Of a stretch of 64,000 nt of DNA, positions 1-8,164 are shown in pieces (position 1 is the stretch's first letter; every line of letters starts with the position of its first letter). The position numbers and the translations under genes are program-made. This stretch comes from Burkholderiales bacterium (GTDB lineage Bacteria; Pseudomonadota; Gammaproteobacteria; Burkholderiales; Burkholderiaceae_C): assembly GCA_016703325.1 (NCBI GenBank), contig JADJCH010000062.1, forward strand, positions 356,171 through 420,170. Reading direction: 5' to 3'. The notes below the pieces were generated by a model that worked only from the letters and a program-made list of their open reading frames with translations, ran no database searches and was not told the origin of the DNA.

Positions 1-2909
1 GTGAATTTCGCCGCATCCGCCCCCCCGGCGATCGAATACACCGCCGTGCCGCCGTCGGCATCGGTGGAGGTGACCGTCGTCACCGCAGTACGGGTCTCGG
101 CGACGCTCACGCTGGCCGAGGCGCCGCCGCCGTTGCTGGTGATCACCGGGGCGTCGTTGACCGCCGTCACTGCCATGGTGACAACGGCCGGGGTGCTGGT
201 CATTCCCGTCCCATCCGACACGGTGAGGCTGATCGTGCGGGTGGCGGTGCTGGGGTTGTCGCTGGTGTCTCGGAAGGTGACGTTGCGAACCAGCGCCTGC
301 ACCGCCGCCACGCTGGCGTTGCTGTTGAAGTCGACGGTGAGCAGCGTGCTGCCGTTGCCGAAGCTGCCGGCACCGGCGCTGCCGCTGTAGCTGCCGATGA
401 CCGTGCCGCCGTAGGTCACGTTGCTGCCCGACAGGCCGATCAAGCCAGCGCCGCTGCCCTGGTTGCGGATGCCCAGCTCGTCACTGCTGCTGCCATTGGC
501 CGTGATCTGGTAAAGCAGTTGGCCACCACTGAAGACGGTGGTGTCGGCATCGGTGACCGTGGCGCTGGCGTCGAAGATGACGCCGGCGTTTTCGACATAG
601 GTGTCGCTGTAGCCGCTGAGGGTCAGCACCGGCGCGACGGCGTAGAGGTAGCGCTGCATGAAGATGCCATCGCTGTCGCCGCTGCCGTTGCCGTGCCAGA
701 CCACCACGAGGTGACCGTTGGCATCGGCGGCCACACCGGGCAGGTCCTGGTAGTCGGTGGTGGTGGTGTTGACGCGCGTCTCAGCGGTGAGCGCCGTGCC
801 GCTGCCGTCGTACTGGCGCGCATAGACCCCGTCGAAGCTGCCGTCCTGGGCATAACTCTGCCAGGTGACCACAAAGCCACCGGCGGTGGTCATGGCGGCC
901 ACCGGGTTCTGCTGCTGGTTTGCCGTGGTGGTGTTGACGCGGAACTCGCTGCCCTGCGCCACACCACTGCTGTTGTAGCGTTGCCCGTAGATGCCGTTGA
1001 GGTCGCCGTCCTGGGCACTGCTCTCCCAAACCACGACAAAGCCGTTGCCGTCCATCGCCACCACCGGCAGACCCTGGTAGCCGGTGCTGTAGGTGTTGAC
1101 GCTGAACTCACTGCCCTGCGCCACACCGCTGCTGTCGTAGCGCTGCGCGTAGATGCCCTCGTCGCTGCCGTCCTGGCCCCAGCTGCCCCAGGCAATCACG
1201 AAGTTGCCGGACGAGTCCATGCCGATGCCGGGTTCGCTCTGGTCGTCGGTGGTGTAGGTGTTGACCTTGAACTCGCCGCCCTGCGCCACCCCGCTGCTGT
1301 TGTAGCGCTGGGCGTAGATGCCATTGGAGTTGACGGCATCCTGACTCCAGGATTGCCAGGTGATGACAAAGTTGCCGGTGGCATCCATGGCCACCGCCGC
1401 CTCCTTCTGGTCATACGTGATGCCGGTGTTGACCCTGAACTCGCTGCCCTGTGCCCCCCCGCTGGCGTCGTAGCGCTGGGCATAGATGCCGTAGCTGCTG
1501 CCGTCCTGGGAGTTGCTTTCCCACACCACCACGAAGCTGCCGTTGCCCGCCATGGCAACCTGCGGGTTGCGCTGGTTGTCGGAGAGGTAGGTGTTGACGT
1601 GGATCTGGCTCCCCTGCGCCATACCGGCAGCGTTGTATCGCTGGGCATAGATGCCGTAGCCGGCATCGCCACCGGCGCCGGAGCCATCCATCCAGACCAC
1701 GACGAAGTTGCCGTTGGCATCCATCGCCACGGTCTTGCCCGACCAGTTGTTTGTCTGGCTGCCCGCGGTGCTGGTGTTGACCAGGGTTTCCCCGCCCTGG
1801 GAGGTCAACGCCAGAGTTCCGCTCCAACCTTCCGCCTGCAGCACCGGGGTCTGGAGTCTGCCGATGCGGGTTTCAAGCAGCCAGTCTCCGCCCCTCTCGG
1901 CAGCTCCGGTGGCATCCGTGCTGGCCGCCACATCCGCCCCGGTCAGGTCGGCCAGCGCCGCAACGAAGGCCTGGCCGGTGGCATCGGCAGCCACTTCGCA
2001 GCCGTAGAGCAGCAGGTCGGCCTCGGCATCCAAAGCGGCCGACCAGGCGGCCACCTCGTCGGCGCGTGCAGCCAGCACGGCCGCATCGACCGTACCGCTG
2101 CCAAGCAGCAGCGCGCCACTGGCGCCGTGCGAAATCAGGTGCAGCGCATCGATGCCCTCCCGGCCGGCCAGCGCGGCGCTGATCTGCGTGAGGCCGTCGG
2201 CACCTGCGTCGATGGGGATCAGCTCGAAGACCACGTCACCCGGCGCGGCGTCGATCAGCGGCTCCAGCACGTGGGCCAGATCCTCGACGCGGCTGTCGAC
2301 GAAGATCAACTCACGCCGCAGCGGCTGCAGGCTGGCGTCGGGCGTTGCGGCAGCGTCCTCCGGCTGAGTGAGGAGGCTCAGCTCGCCCAGGGGGCTCACC
2401 CGCCAGGCGAAAACGTCTGCACCGCCGGCCTGTGCCGCCGTGGCGGGGATCTGCGCCGCCGCCGCGGCACCGTGCCAGCCGATCAGGTGCACTGCGCCCA
2501 GGCCCTGCTCCTGTCCTGGCTCCTGGGCCTGCTCCTGCTCCAGCTGCAGCAGTTCGGTCACCTGGACCGGCGCCGGTCGGTCGGCCTCCAGCACCACCAG
2601 GTCGTAGCTGGCGCCCCCGCCGCGCCGCGCGACCAGCGCGTCCAGCGCGGCGTAGGGGTTGGCCACGCGGGCATCCACCAGCACCAGCTCACGTTGCTGG
2701 GTGGCGTCGTCCAGCAGGGCCAGGGCCTGCAGCGCCGGAGCGACCGGTTCCGCAGGCGCCGCGGGTGCCGGCGCCAGCAGGCGCATCTCCACCGCGCCAC
2801 CGAGGGTGGGGTCGAGCAGCAGGGCGGCATCGGCCGAATAGAGCAGCCGCGGCTCCAGCTCCTCGACATGCAGGCGAGGGCGCAGTGGAGGGGGACGGCG
2901 GCGGGACAT
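1..2909 (-). CDS. Giant LEPR-motif/DUF4347 surface or secreted protein (N-terminal 969 aa; runs off the left edge)
   Basis: The reading frame is open from an ATG at 2909 to the window edge, so the C-terminus is missing. The N-terminus is Arg/Pro-rich and carries LEPRLLYSADAA at residues 18-29, the LEPR-type motif known at the start of very large exported proteins. Residues about 60-135 resemble a degenerate DUF4347 half (VLVDARV, VHLIGWHG). A well-formed DUF4347 follows at about 197-350 (IFVDSRV, LHLISHGASG, LLLYGCEVA). Seven units of about 55 aa follow, with FVVVW, GIYAQRYD and GSEFRVNT cores, then cadherin-like modules. I infer an adhesin-like substrate of the HlyD/M50/SecA-like operon immediately upstream on the same strand (134 bp gap). 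No classical signal peptide is visible. Confidence 0.85.
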   Translation of the reverse strand, partial: MSRRRPPPLRPRLHVEELEPRLLYSADAALLLDPTLGGAVEMRLLAPAPAAPAEPVAPALQALALLDDATQQRELVLVDARVANPYAALDALVARRGGGASYDLVVLEADRPAPVQVTELLQLEQEQAQEPGQEQGLGAVHLIGWHGAAAAAQIPATAAQAGGADVFAWRVSPLGELSLLTQPEDAAATPDASLQPLRRELIFVDSRVEDLAHVLEPLIDAAPGDVVFELIPIDAGADGLTQISAALAGREGIDALHLISHGASGALLLGSGTVDAAVLAARADEVAAWSAALDAEADLLLYGCEVAADATGQAFVAALADLTGADVAASTDATGAAERGGDWLLETRIGRLQTPVLQAEGWSGTLALTSQGGETLVNTSTAGSQTNNWSGKTVAMDANGNFVVVWMDGSGAGGDAGYGIYAQRYNAAGMAQGSQIHVNTYLSDNQRNPQVAMAGNGSFVVVWESNSQDGSSYGIYAQRYDASGGAQGSEFRVNTGITYDQKEAAVAMDATGNFVITWQSWSQDAVNSNGIYAQRYNSSGVAQGGEFKVNTYTTDDQSEPGIGMDSSGNFVIAWGSWGQDGSDEGIYAQRYDSSGVAQGSEFSVNTYSTGYQGLPVVAMDGNGFVVVWESSAQDGDLNGIYGQRYNSSGVAQGSEFRVNTTTANQQQNPVAAMTTAGGFVVTWQSYAQDGSFDGVYARQYDGSGTALTAETRVNTTTTDYQDLPGVAADANGHLVVVWHGNGSGDSDGIFMQRYLYAVAPVLTLSGYSDTYVENAGVIFDASATVTDADTTVFSGGQLLYQITANGSSSDELGIRNQGSGAGLIGLSGSNVTYGGTVIGSYSGSAGAGSFGNGSTLLTVDFNSNASVAAVQALVRNVTFRDTSDNPSTATRTISLTVSDGTGMTSTPAVVTMAVTAVNDAPVITSNGGGASASVSVAETRTAVTTVTSTDADGGTAVYSIAGGADAAKF
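640..1790 (-). repeat. Seven tandem ~165-bp (55-aa) coding repeats inside the DUF4347 protein
   Basis: The complement of the GIYAQRYD segment recurs near 645, 812, 977, 1139, 1304, 1470 and 1641, a period of about 165 bp. Protein units share FVVVWES, QDGS, GIYAQRY and VAQGSEFRVNT. The outermost copies are the most diverged. Such arrays are common in giant adhesins and can change copy number by recombination. Confidence 0.8.
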
Positions 2910-3043
2910 GACGACAGGACAAGCGCAGCAGCGGGCCACCGAGTCTGGCCCGGGCCGGGTCCTGCGATCGGCCGATCAACCCGGCCATGCACCGGCTGAT
3001 CCGGGGGCCGGCGGGGTCCGCAGTGCTTGCGCAGTTGCGGAGG

Positions 3044-3976
3044 TCAGCCGCGCGAGGGCGGCGGCGCCTGGGCCTGCGGCGCCGCCGAGTCCAGCTCGGC
3101 CTTGCAGCGCAGGCCGGCGGGCAGCGCCAGGTCGGGGTTGGGCAGAGCGGCCTGCACGCGGAAGGTGTTGCTGGCCGGGTCGATCACCTTGTCGATCGCG
3201 GTCACCCGCGCGGCCAGGCGGGTGGCCCCCGGCAGCTCGGGCTGCACCGCCACCGGGCTGCCCAGTCGCAACTGACCGTACAGGGCTGTGGGCACCACCA
3301 GCTGCACGCGCAGCGGGTCGATGCGGGCGATGCGCAGCAGCGGCCGGTCGTCGGCACGCTCGCCGGCGCTGGCATGGCGCTCCACCACCACGCCGTCCAT
3401 CGGGCTGCGGATCACGCGCTGGGCCAGCTGCGCCTCGGCCACATCGCGCTCCTGGCGGGAGATGGTGCGCTGCTCGCGCGCCTGGCGCAGCTTCTGCTCG
3501 GCCAGCCGCGCCTCGGTGCGGGCCTGGTCGAGCGCCTGCTGGGAGATGAAGCTCTGCCGGAACAGGTCCTCGGCGCGCAGCAGGCGGTCGCGCTGGAAGG
3601 CGGCGTTGGCCTGCGCCGCCTCCAGCTCGGCATGGGACTCGGCGCGGGATTTGGCCACCCCCAGCGAGGCGCGTTCGACATCGGCACGCAGCACCGCCAG
3701 CACCTGGCCGCGGCGCACCTGCTCGCCGCGCTCGACCTCAACGCGCTCGATCACACCAGCCACCGGGGTGCCGACCTCGGCGATGCGCTCGGGCTCGATC
3801 AGGCAGCCGCCCAGCGCAGCGGCGCCGGCCCCCAGCGCCAGCGTGGCGCCGGCCAGCCCCAGCGCGATCTGCAGGGTCCGCCGGAGCAGCGGCAAAAGCG
3901 TCCGGGACCGCGACAGGCGCCGCAGGCGGACGGGAAAAACGGGGGAGGTGGGCAGGCACTTCATGGTCGGGCTCAT
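3044..3976 (-). CDS. HlyD/RND-type periplasmic adaptor (membrane fusion protein)
   Basis: A 310-aa protein with one N-terminal membrane segment (about residues 35-58, Leu/Ala/Gly-rich). A lipoyl-like half follows (GTPVAGVIERVEVERGEQVRRGQVLA), then a long Glu/Arg/Ala-rich helical hairpin, the second lipoyl half (IRSPMDGVVVERHASAGE) and a beta-barrel. This is the classical membrane fusion layout, bridging an inner-membrane partner to the outer membrane. Its start overlaps the stop of the SecA-like gene by 4 bp (ATGA), so the two are probably translationally coupled. An alternative ATG at 3964 would shorten it by 4 residues. No inner-membrane pump is adjacent, so the partner is probably the M50 or SecA-like protein (inference). 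Confidence 0.88.
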   Translation of the reverse strand: MSPTMKCLPTSPVFPVRLRRLSRSRTLLPLLRRTLQIALGLAGATLALGAGAAALGGCLIEPERIAEVGTPVAGVIERVEVERGEQVRRGQVLAVLRADVERASLGVAKSRAESHAELEAAQANAAFQRDRLLRAEDLFRQSFISQQALDQARTEARLAEQKLRQAREQRTISRQERDVAEAQLAQRVIRSPMDGVVVERHASAGERADDRPLLRIARIDPLRVQLVVPTALYGQLRLGSPVAVQPELPGATRLAARVTAIDKVIDPASNTFRVQAALPNPDLALPAGLRCKAELDSAAPQAQAPPPSRG

Positions 3977-5979
3977 TCACTGCGGCCGGCAAAGGCGAGC
4001 CGGCGTTCCATCTGTTCGTCGTGGCGCAGCAGGCGCGCACGCAGTTCGCGATCGCGCTGCTCTTCGAAGATCTGCGCTGCCCGCAGCAGCCCGCGCAGCA
4101 GCGCAGCGGGCAGGCGGCGGCAGCGTGGCGCCAGCCAGGCCCGCAGCCAGGCTGGCAGGCTGCGCGCGAGCAGGGCGCTGTCCAGCGACAGCCAGGTCTC
4201 CACCGAACCCGGGTCGCCCTGGCGTGCCGCCCGGCCTCCCAGCTGGCGGTCGATGCGCCGGGCCGGGTTGAGCTGACAGGCGATCACATGCAGGCCGCCC
4301 AGCGCCTCGACGCCCTCGCCCAGCGCGATGTCGGTGCCGCGCCCGGCCAGGTTGGTGGCCACGGTGATGGCGCCGCGCTGGCCGGCGGCGGCCACTGCGG
4401 CAGCCTCCTGGGCATCTCCATGGGCATCGAGCACCTGGTGCGGCAGGCCGGCGCGCTGCAGGTGGGCCGACAGCGCCCGGGCCTCGGCCACCGAGTCGGT
4501 GGCCACCAGCACCGGCCGGCCGCGCCGGTGCAGCCGCGCCACGCGGCGGGCCACCGCCACCCAGAGCTCGGCATGGTGGGCAAACAGCCGGGTCGGGCCG
4601 ACGCGGCGCCGGCTCGGCCGCCGCAGCGGCACCGGCCGCACCGACAGGCCGTAGGCGGCGAGCAGCTCGCCGCGCGCCTCGGCCAGCGTGCCGGACAACC
4701 CGCCCAGGCGGTGGTAACGCGGAAAGAAGCGCTGGTAGGTGATCTGCGCAATCGTCGCAAAGGCGGGGCTGGGGTCGCAGCCCTCCTTCAGCTCCACCAG
4801 CTGCTGCAGGCCCTGGCCCCAGGCACGGCCCTCGGCCACGCGGCCGGTGGTCTCGTCGATCAGCAGCACCTGCCCCTCGCGCAGCAGGTAGTGGCGGTCG
4901 CGCTGGTAGGCATGCAGTGCCGCCAGCGCCGTGCTGACCGCGTGCTCGCGGTGCAGGCGGTTGCGCCACACCGGGGCCAGGTTGGCATATTCCGCCCGCT
5001 TGCCGCCGTCGGCCGAGGCGGTGGCCCGGGCCAGCCGGGCCCGCCCGGCCGAGGTCAGGCGCACCTGCCCCGGGGTCGCGCCCAACCTGAAATGCCGCGA
5101 CGGCTGCAGCGCACGGGCAAAGCGCAGCGCCTGGCGGGCGTGGCGCAGCGCATCGTCCATGTCGGCCGGCTCGGAGAGGATCAGCGGCACCCGCGCCTCG
5201 TCGAGCAGGATGGCATCGGCCTCGTCGATCACGGCCATGCACAGCCCGCGCAGCAGCCTGGGCTGGCCTGCAGGGGCCTGGCCATCGCGCAGGTAGTCGA
5301 ACACCAGCTCCTTGGCGGTGACGTAGGTGATGGCGGCCCGGTAGGCGGTGCTGCGCTGGCTGCGCTCGTCGGCCTGGCAGACGGCACCCACCGCCAGGCC
5401 CAGGGCGGCGTAGAAGGGCTGAAGGCTGGCGGCGTCGCGGGCCACCAGGTAATCGTTGGCGGTGATCACATGCACCGGCAGGCCGGCCAACGCCGCCACC
5501 GCCGCCGCCAGGCCCACCGCCAGGGTCTTGCCTTCGCCGGTGGCCATTTCGGCCAGGCGGCCCTGCAGCACCGCGGCAGCAGCCAGCAGCTGGGTGTCGA
5601 AGGGATCCTGGCCCAGCACCTCGGCCGCACACTGCGCCACACAGGCCAGCGCGGCGGGCAGCACGGCGTCGGCCAGCCCTTCGCGGGCCAGGCGGGCACG
5701 CAGGGCGGCCAGCCGTTCGGCCCGCTGTTCGGACGGCTGTTCGGATGGCTGTTCGATCTGCGGGCGGGGCTCGGTGGCCTGGGGCAGTGAGGCGCGGCAG
5801 GCGTGCAGTCGCTGCAGGAAGGCGGCCTCATCGCGCCGCCGCCAGGCCGCCAGGCGATCGCGCAGGGCCTGCCAGCGCGCCCGCCAACGCTCGGCCGGCT
5901 CGGCGCTGCGCGGCTGGCGGCGCTCGGGGCGCGGGCCCCAGACCAGCCCGGGCAGCGGCAGGGTGTGGCGCGAGGTCAT
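3973..5979 (-). CDS. Short SecA-like ATPase, probable accessory translocation motor
   Basis: A 668-aa protein, much shorter than housekeeping SecA (about 900 aa). It keeps the SecA motor signatures: Walker A MATGEGKT (about 145-152), HVITANDYLVARD, Walker B VIDEAD (250-255) followed by ILLDEARVPLIL, GLSGTLAEA, TNLAGRGTDIA and QLGGRAARQGDPG. The first ~100 residues are unusual and Arg-rich, with a QPSEQPSEQ repeat. The C-terminal Cys/His zinc-binding tail of SecA is absent and the scaffold region is short. It lies 3 bp after the M50-HlyD gene and overlaps the next adaptor gene. I infer an ATPase dedicated to exporting the neighbouring giant protein rather than the general SecA; interaction with SecYEG is unproven. 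Confidence 0.88.
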   Translation of the reverse strand: MTSRHTLPLPGLVWGPRPERRQPRSAEPAERWRARWQALRDRLAAWRRRDEAAFLQRLHACRASLPQATEPRPQIEQPSEQPSEQRAERLAALRARLAREGLADAVLPAALACVAQCAAEVLGQDPFDTQLLAAAAVLQGRLAEMATGEGKTLAVGLAAAVAALAGLPVHVITANDYLVARDAASLQPFYAALGLAVGAVCQADERSQRSTAYRAAITYVTAKELVFDYLRDGQAPAGQPRLLRGLCMAVIDEADAILLDEARVPLILSEPADMDDALRHARQALRFARALQPSRHFRLGATPGQVRLTSAGRARLARATASADGGKRAEYANLAPVWRNRLHREHAVSTALAALHAYQRDRHYLLREGQVLLIDETTGRVAEGRAWGQGLQQLVELKEGCDPSPAFATIAQITYQRFFPRYHRLGGLSGTLAEARGELLAAYGLSVRPVPLRRPSRRRVGPTRLFAHHAELWVAVARRVARLHRRGRPVLVATDSVAEARALSAHLQRAGLPHQVLDAHGDAQEAAAVAAAGQRGAITVATNLAGRGTDIALGEGVEALGGLHVIACQLNPARRIDRQLGGRAARQGDPGSVETWLSLDSALLARSLPAWLRAWLAPRCRRLPAALLRGLLRAAQIFEEQRDRELRARLLRHDEQMERRLAFAGRSE

Positions 5980-5982
5980 GGA

Positions 5983-8154
5983 TCAGTTCCGCCCGGCATG
6001 CTGGAGGAAGACCTGTGACGCCTGCCGGTACAGCTGCTGCGCCAGCGGCGCGTAGCCCAGTTCCAGCCGCACCCAGGCGCGTGTGCCCACCCGCTGCACC
6101 GGCAGGCCCGGCACCGTCAGGTCCAGCAGCAGCACCGGCTGCAGCGCCTGCAGCGCCGGCTCACCGGGCGCGGCAGGCGCCACCGGGATCGGCCCGCCGC
6201 CGGCCTCGCCCAGGACGGCGCTGGGCAGGTCACGGGTGGCCGCCGGGACTGCACCGGTCAGGCGCGCCGGCCAGATGCGGCCGGGGTCGTCGGCCAGGCG
6301 CACGCTCAGAGGGGCACTCAGTGGGGCACTCAGTGGGACACTCAACGTGCGCAACCGGACCGCATCGGCCTGCGGCAGGGCGGCACGCAGCGGCAGGTCA
6401 CCGCCGGAGAGCACCCAGCCCAGCCGCTCGCCCTGGCGCAGCCAGCGCCCCGGCAGGTCGGCCGCCTGCGGCAGCTCCAGCCGGCCGGCCACCTGGGCCC
6501 GCAGGGTCAGTTGGGACAGGCGCTCGTCCGTGCGGGCCAGCTCGGCACGGCTGCGTTCCAGGTCCAGCTGCAGGTGCAGCGCCGCAGCCGGGTCGCGCAG
6601 CAGCTGCTGGTAGTGCTCGGTGGTCAGGCCCTCCAGGCGGGCCGCCAGGCGATCACGCTCGGCCTGCAGCTGCGGGTTGTGCAGGCGCAGCAGCACATCG
6701 CCCGGGCGCACCGGGGCGCCGCTGGCCAGCGGCAGCTCGGCCACGAAGCCTTCCACCTCATTGCGCAGCTGGGCCTGCTCGGGCAGCCAGGCCACCGCAG
6801 GCACCACCCGGTGCTGCGGCAGCGGCAGCAGGCACAGCAGCAGCAGCGCGCCCAGCCCCACCAGGCCCAGGCGCAGACGCACCCGCGCCAGCGCGGCACC
6901 GGGCTCGGCGGCCTGCAGGGCCTCTCGGGCCCAGCCCTGCAGCGGCCGCAGCAGAAGGGCTACGAACGCATAGACCAGGCCGGCCAGGGCCAGACCGATC
7001 CAGGTGGCCGCCAGCCAGTCCACCAGCGCCAGCGTGAGGCCGACCCGCCAGGCCAGCGAAAGCGGGGCGTAGGCGACCAGCCACTTGCGTTCGCTGGGAG
7101 CATGCGGGGGCGGCTCACCGGCCACGCCGAGCAGACGGCGCCGCAGCAGCGCCCGCCACCAGGCCCCGCTGCGCCCCGCCAGGTTGGCCAGGTTGGCGGC
7201 ATCACAGAGCATGTGGTAGCCGTCGAAGCGCAGCAGCGGGTTGCCGTTGAAGAACAGCGTGGAGGTGACGCCGATCAGCATCACCGCCAGCGCACCATCG
7301 TGCACCCAGCCGGACTGGGTGTGCAGCCACAGCAGCAGGGCCCCTGCGGCCAGCGCCAGCTCGACCGCGATGCCCGCCGCACTGACGGCCACGCGCTGGC
7401 CCCGCCGCGGAAAAGCAGCCGCCGCGCCGGCATCCACATAGGGCGCCGGCGTCAGCAGGATCAGGCCCAGGCCCACCTCCCGCACCTCTGCGCCCCAGCG
7501 CCGCAGTGCCAGGGCGTGGCCCAGCTCATGCAGGGCTTTGATCCCCGGGTAGAGCAGCCACATCAGCAGCAGAAAGCCCGGGCTGTCCAGCCGCTGCGCC
7601 GCATGGGCACGCAGTGCCGGCCATTCCGCTGCCGCCGCCCAGACCGCCAGCAACACCCCCAGCAACCACAGCCAGGCCAGCGCAGGTTGCCACAGCCACC
7701 GCGCCAGCGGGTCCAGCCGCTGAAGCCAGGCGGAGGGGTCCCCCAGCGGCAGGCGAAACGCCAGCGGGTTGAGCAGGCTGCGGCGGCGCTGCGCCAGGCG
7801 CTCGCTGCGGCGGCGCTGCAGCACGTCGGCATCGCTGGCCCGCTCGGACTGCAGCAGGCCGGATTCGTCCAACTGCCCCAGCAGCGCCAGCACCTCGTCC
7901 TGGGTGGGGGCATCGTCGGGGCGGGATTCGAGCAGCGCGCTCCAGACCTCCTGCACGCTGCGCTGGCCGTCGCAGCGGCCGATGAACTGGTAGGCCGCCT
8001 CGCTGAGGCGATGCTGGCGGCCGGTGGCCTCGTCGCTGAGCAGGTACCAGCGCTGTCCGCGCCAGTGCTGGCGGCGTGCACGCACCTGGGCGCGCAGGCG
8101 CGGCCGCAGCCGGGCGATGCGGTACCACTGGGCGCTGTAGAGGGTGGCACTCAT
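5983..8154 (-). CDS. PqqD-like / M50 metalloprotease / HlyD fusion protein
   Basis: A 723-aa polytopic membrane protein. Residues about 35-104 resemble a PqqD winged-helix peptide-binding domain (YLLSDEATGRQHRLSEAAYQFI...DGQRSVQEV). A site-2-protease-type M50 domain follows, with zinc motif HELGH at 209-213 and the distal ligand segment NGNPLLRFDGYH (D311), among several membrane spans. The C-terminal ~250 residues form an HlyD-like arm with lipoyl halves and a coiled coil. A short SAPLSAPLSV repeat lies near residue 605. The family is related to 'putative peptide zinc metalloprotease' proteins found with peptide exporters. Its likely role is processing or presenting an exported substrate at the inner membrane (inference). 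It is the second gene of the operon, with a 10-bp gap to the gene upstream. Confidence 0.88.
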   Translation of the reverse strand: MSATLYSAQWYRIARLRPRLRAQVRARRQHWRGQRWYLLSDEATGRQHRLSEAAYQFIGRCDGQRSVQEVWSALLESRPDDAPTQDEVLALLGQLDESGLLQSERASDADVLQRRRSERLAQRRRSLLNPLAFRLPLGDPSAWLQRLDPLARWLWQPALAWLWLLGVLLAVWAAAAEWPALRAHAAQRLDSPGFLLLMWLLYPGIKALHELGHALALRRWGAEVREVGLGLILLTPAPYVDAGAAAAFPRRGQRVAVSAAGIAVELALAAGALLLWLHTQSGWVHDGALAVMLIGVTSTLFFNGNPLLRFDGYHMLCDAANLANLAGRSGAWWRALLRRRLLGVAGEPPPHAPSERKWLVAYAPLSLAWRVGLTLALVDWLAATWIGLALAGLVYAFVALLLRPLQGWAREALQAAEPGAALARVRLRLGLVGLGALLLLCLLPLPQHRVVPAVAWLPEQAQLRNEVEGFVAELPLASGAPVRPGDVLLRLHNPQLQAERDRLAARLEGLTTEHYQQLLRDPAAALHLQLDLERSRAELARTDERLSQLTLRAQVAGRLELPQAADLPGRWLRQGERLGWVLSGGDLPLRAALPQADAVRLRTLSVPLSAPLSAPLSVRLADDPGRIWPARLTGAVPAATRDLPSAVLGEAGGGPIPVAPAAPGEPALQALQPVLLLDLTVPGLPVQRVGTRAWVRLELGYAPLAQQLYRQASQVFLQHAGRN

Positions 8155-8164
8155 CGGCGCGAGG

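Noticed and set aside
519..2999. 826-codon open frame on the plus strand
   Set aside because: It is the complementary register of the DUF4347 gene. Its translation is His/Val/Gly-rich repetitive sequence without domain logic, while the minus strand gives DUF4347 and adhesin repeats.
5720..5760. Direct repeat in the SecA-like gene as a mobile-element footprint
   Set aside because: It is a short in-frame QPSEQPSEQ coding repeat with no terminal inverted repeats or target duplication.
4021..5790. Long plus-strand frame across the SecA-like gene
   Set aside because: Antisense artefact of high GC third positions; the minus strand carries all SecA motifs.
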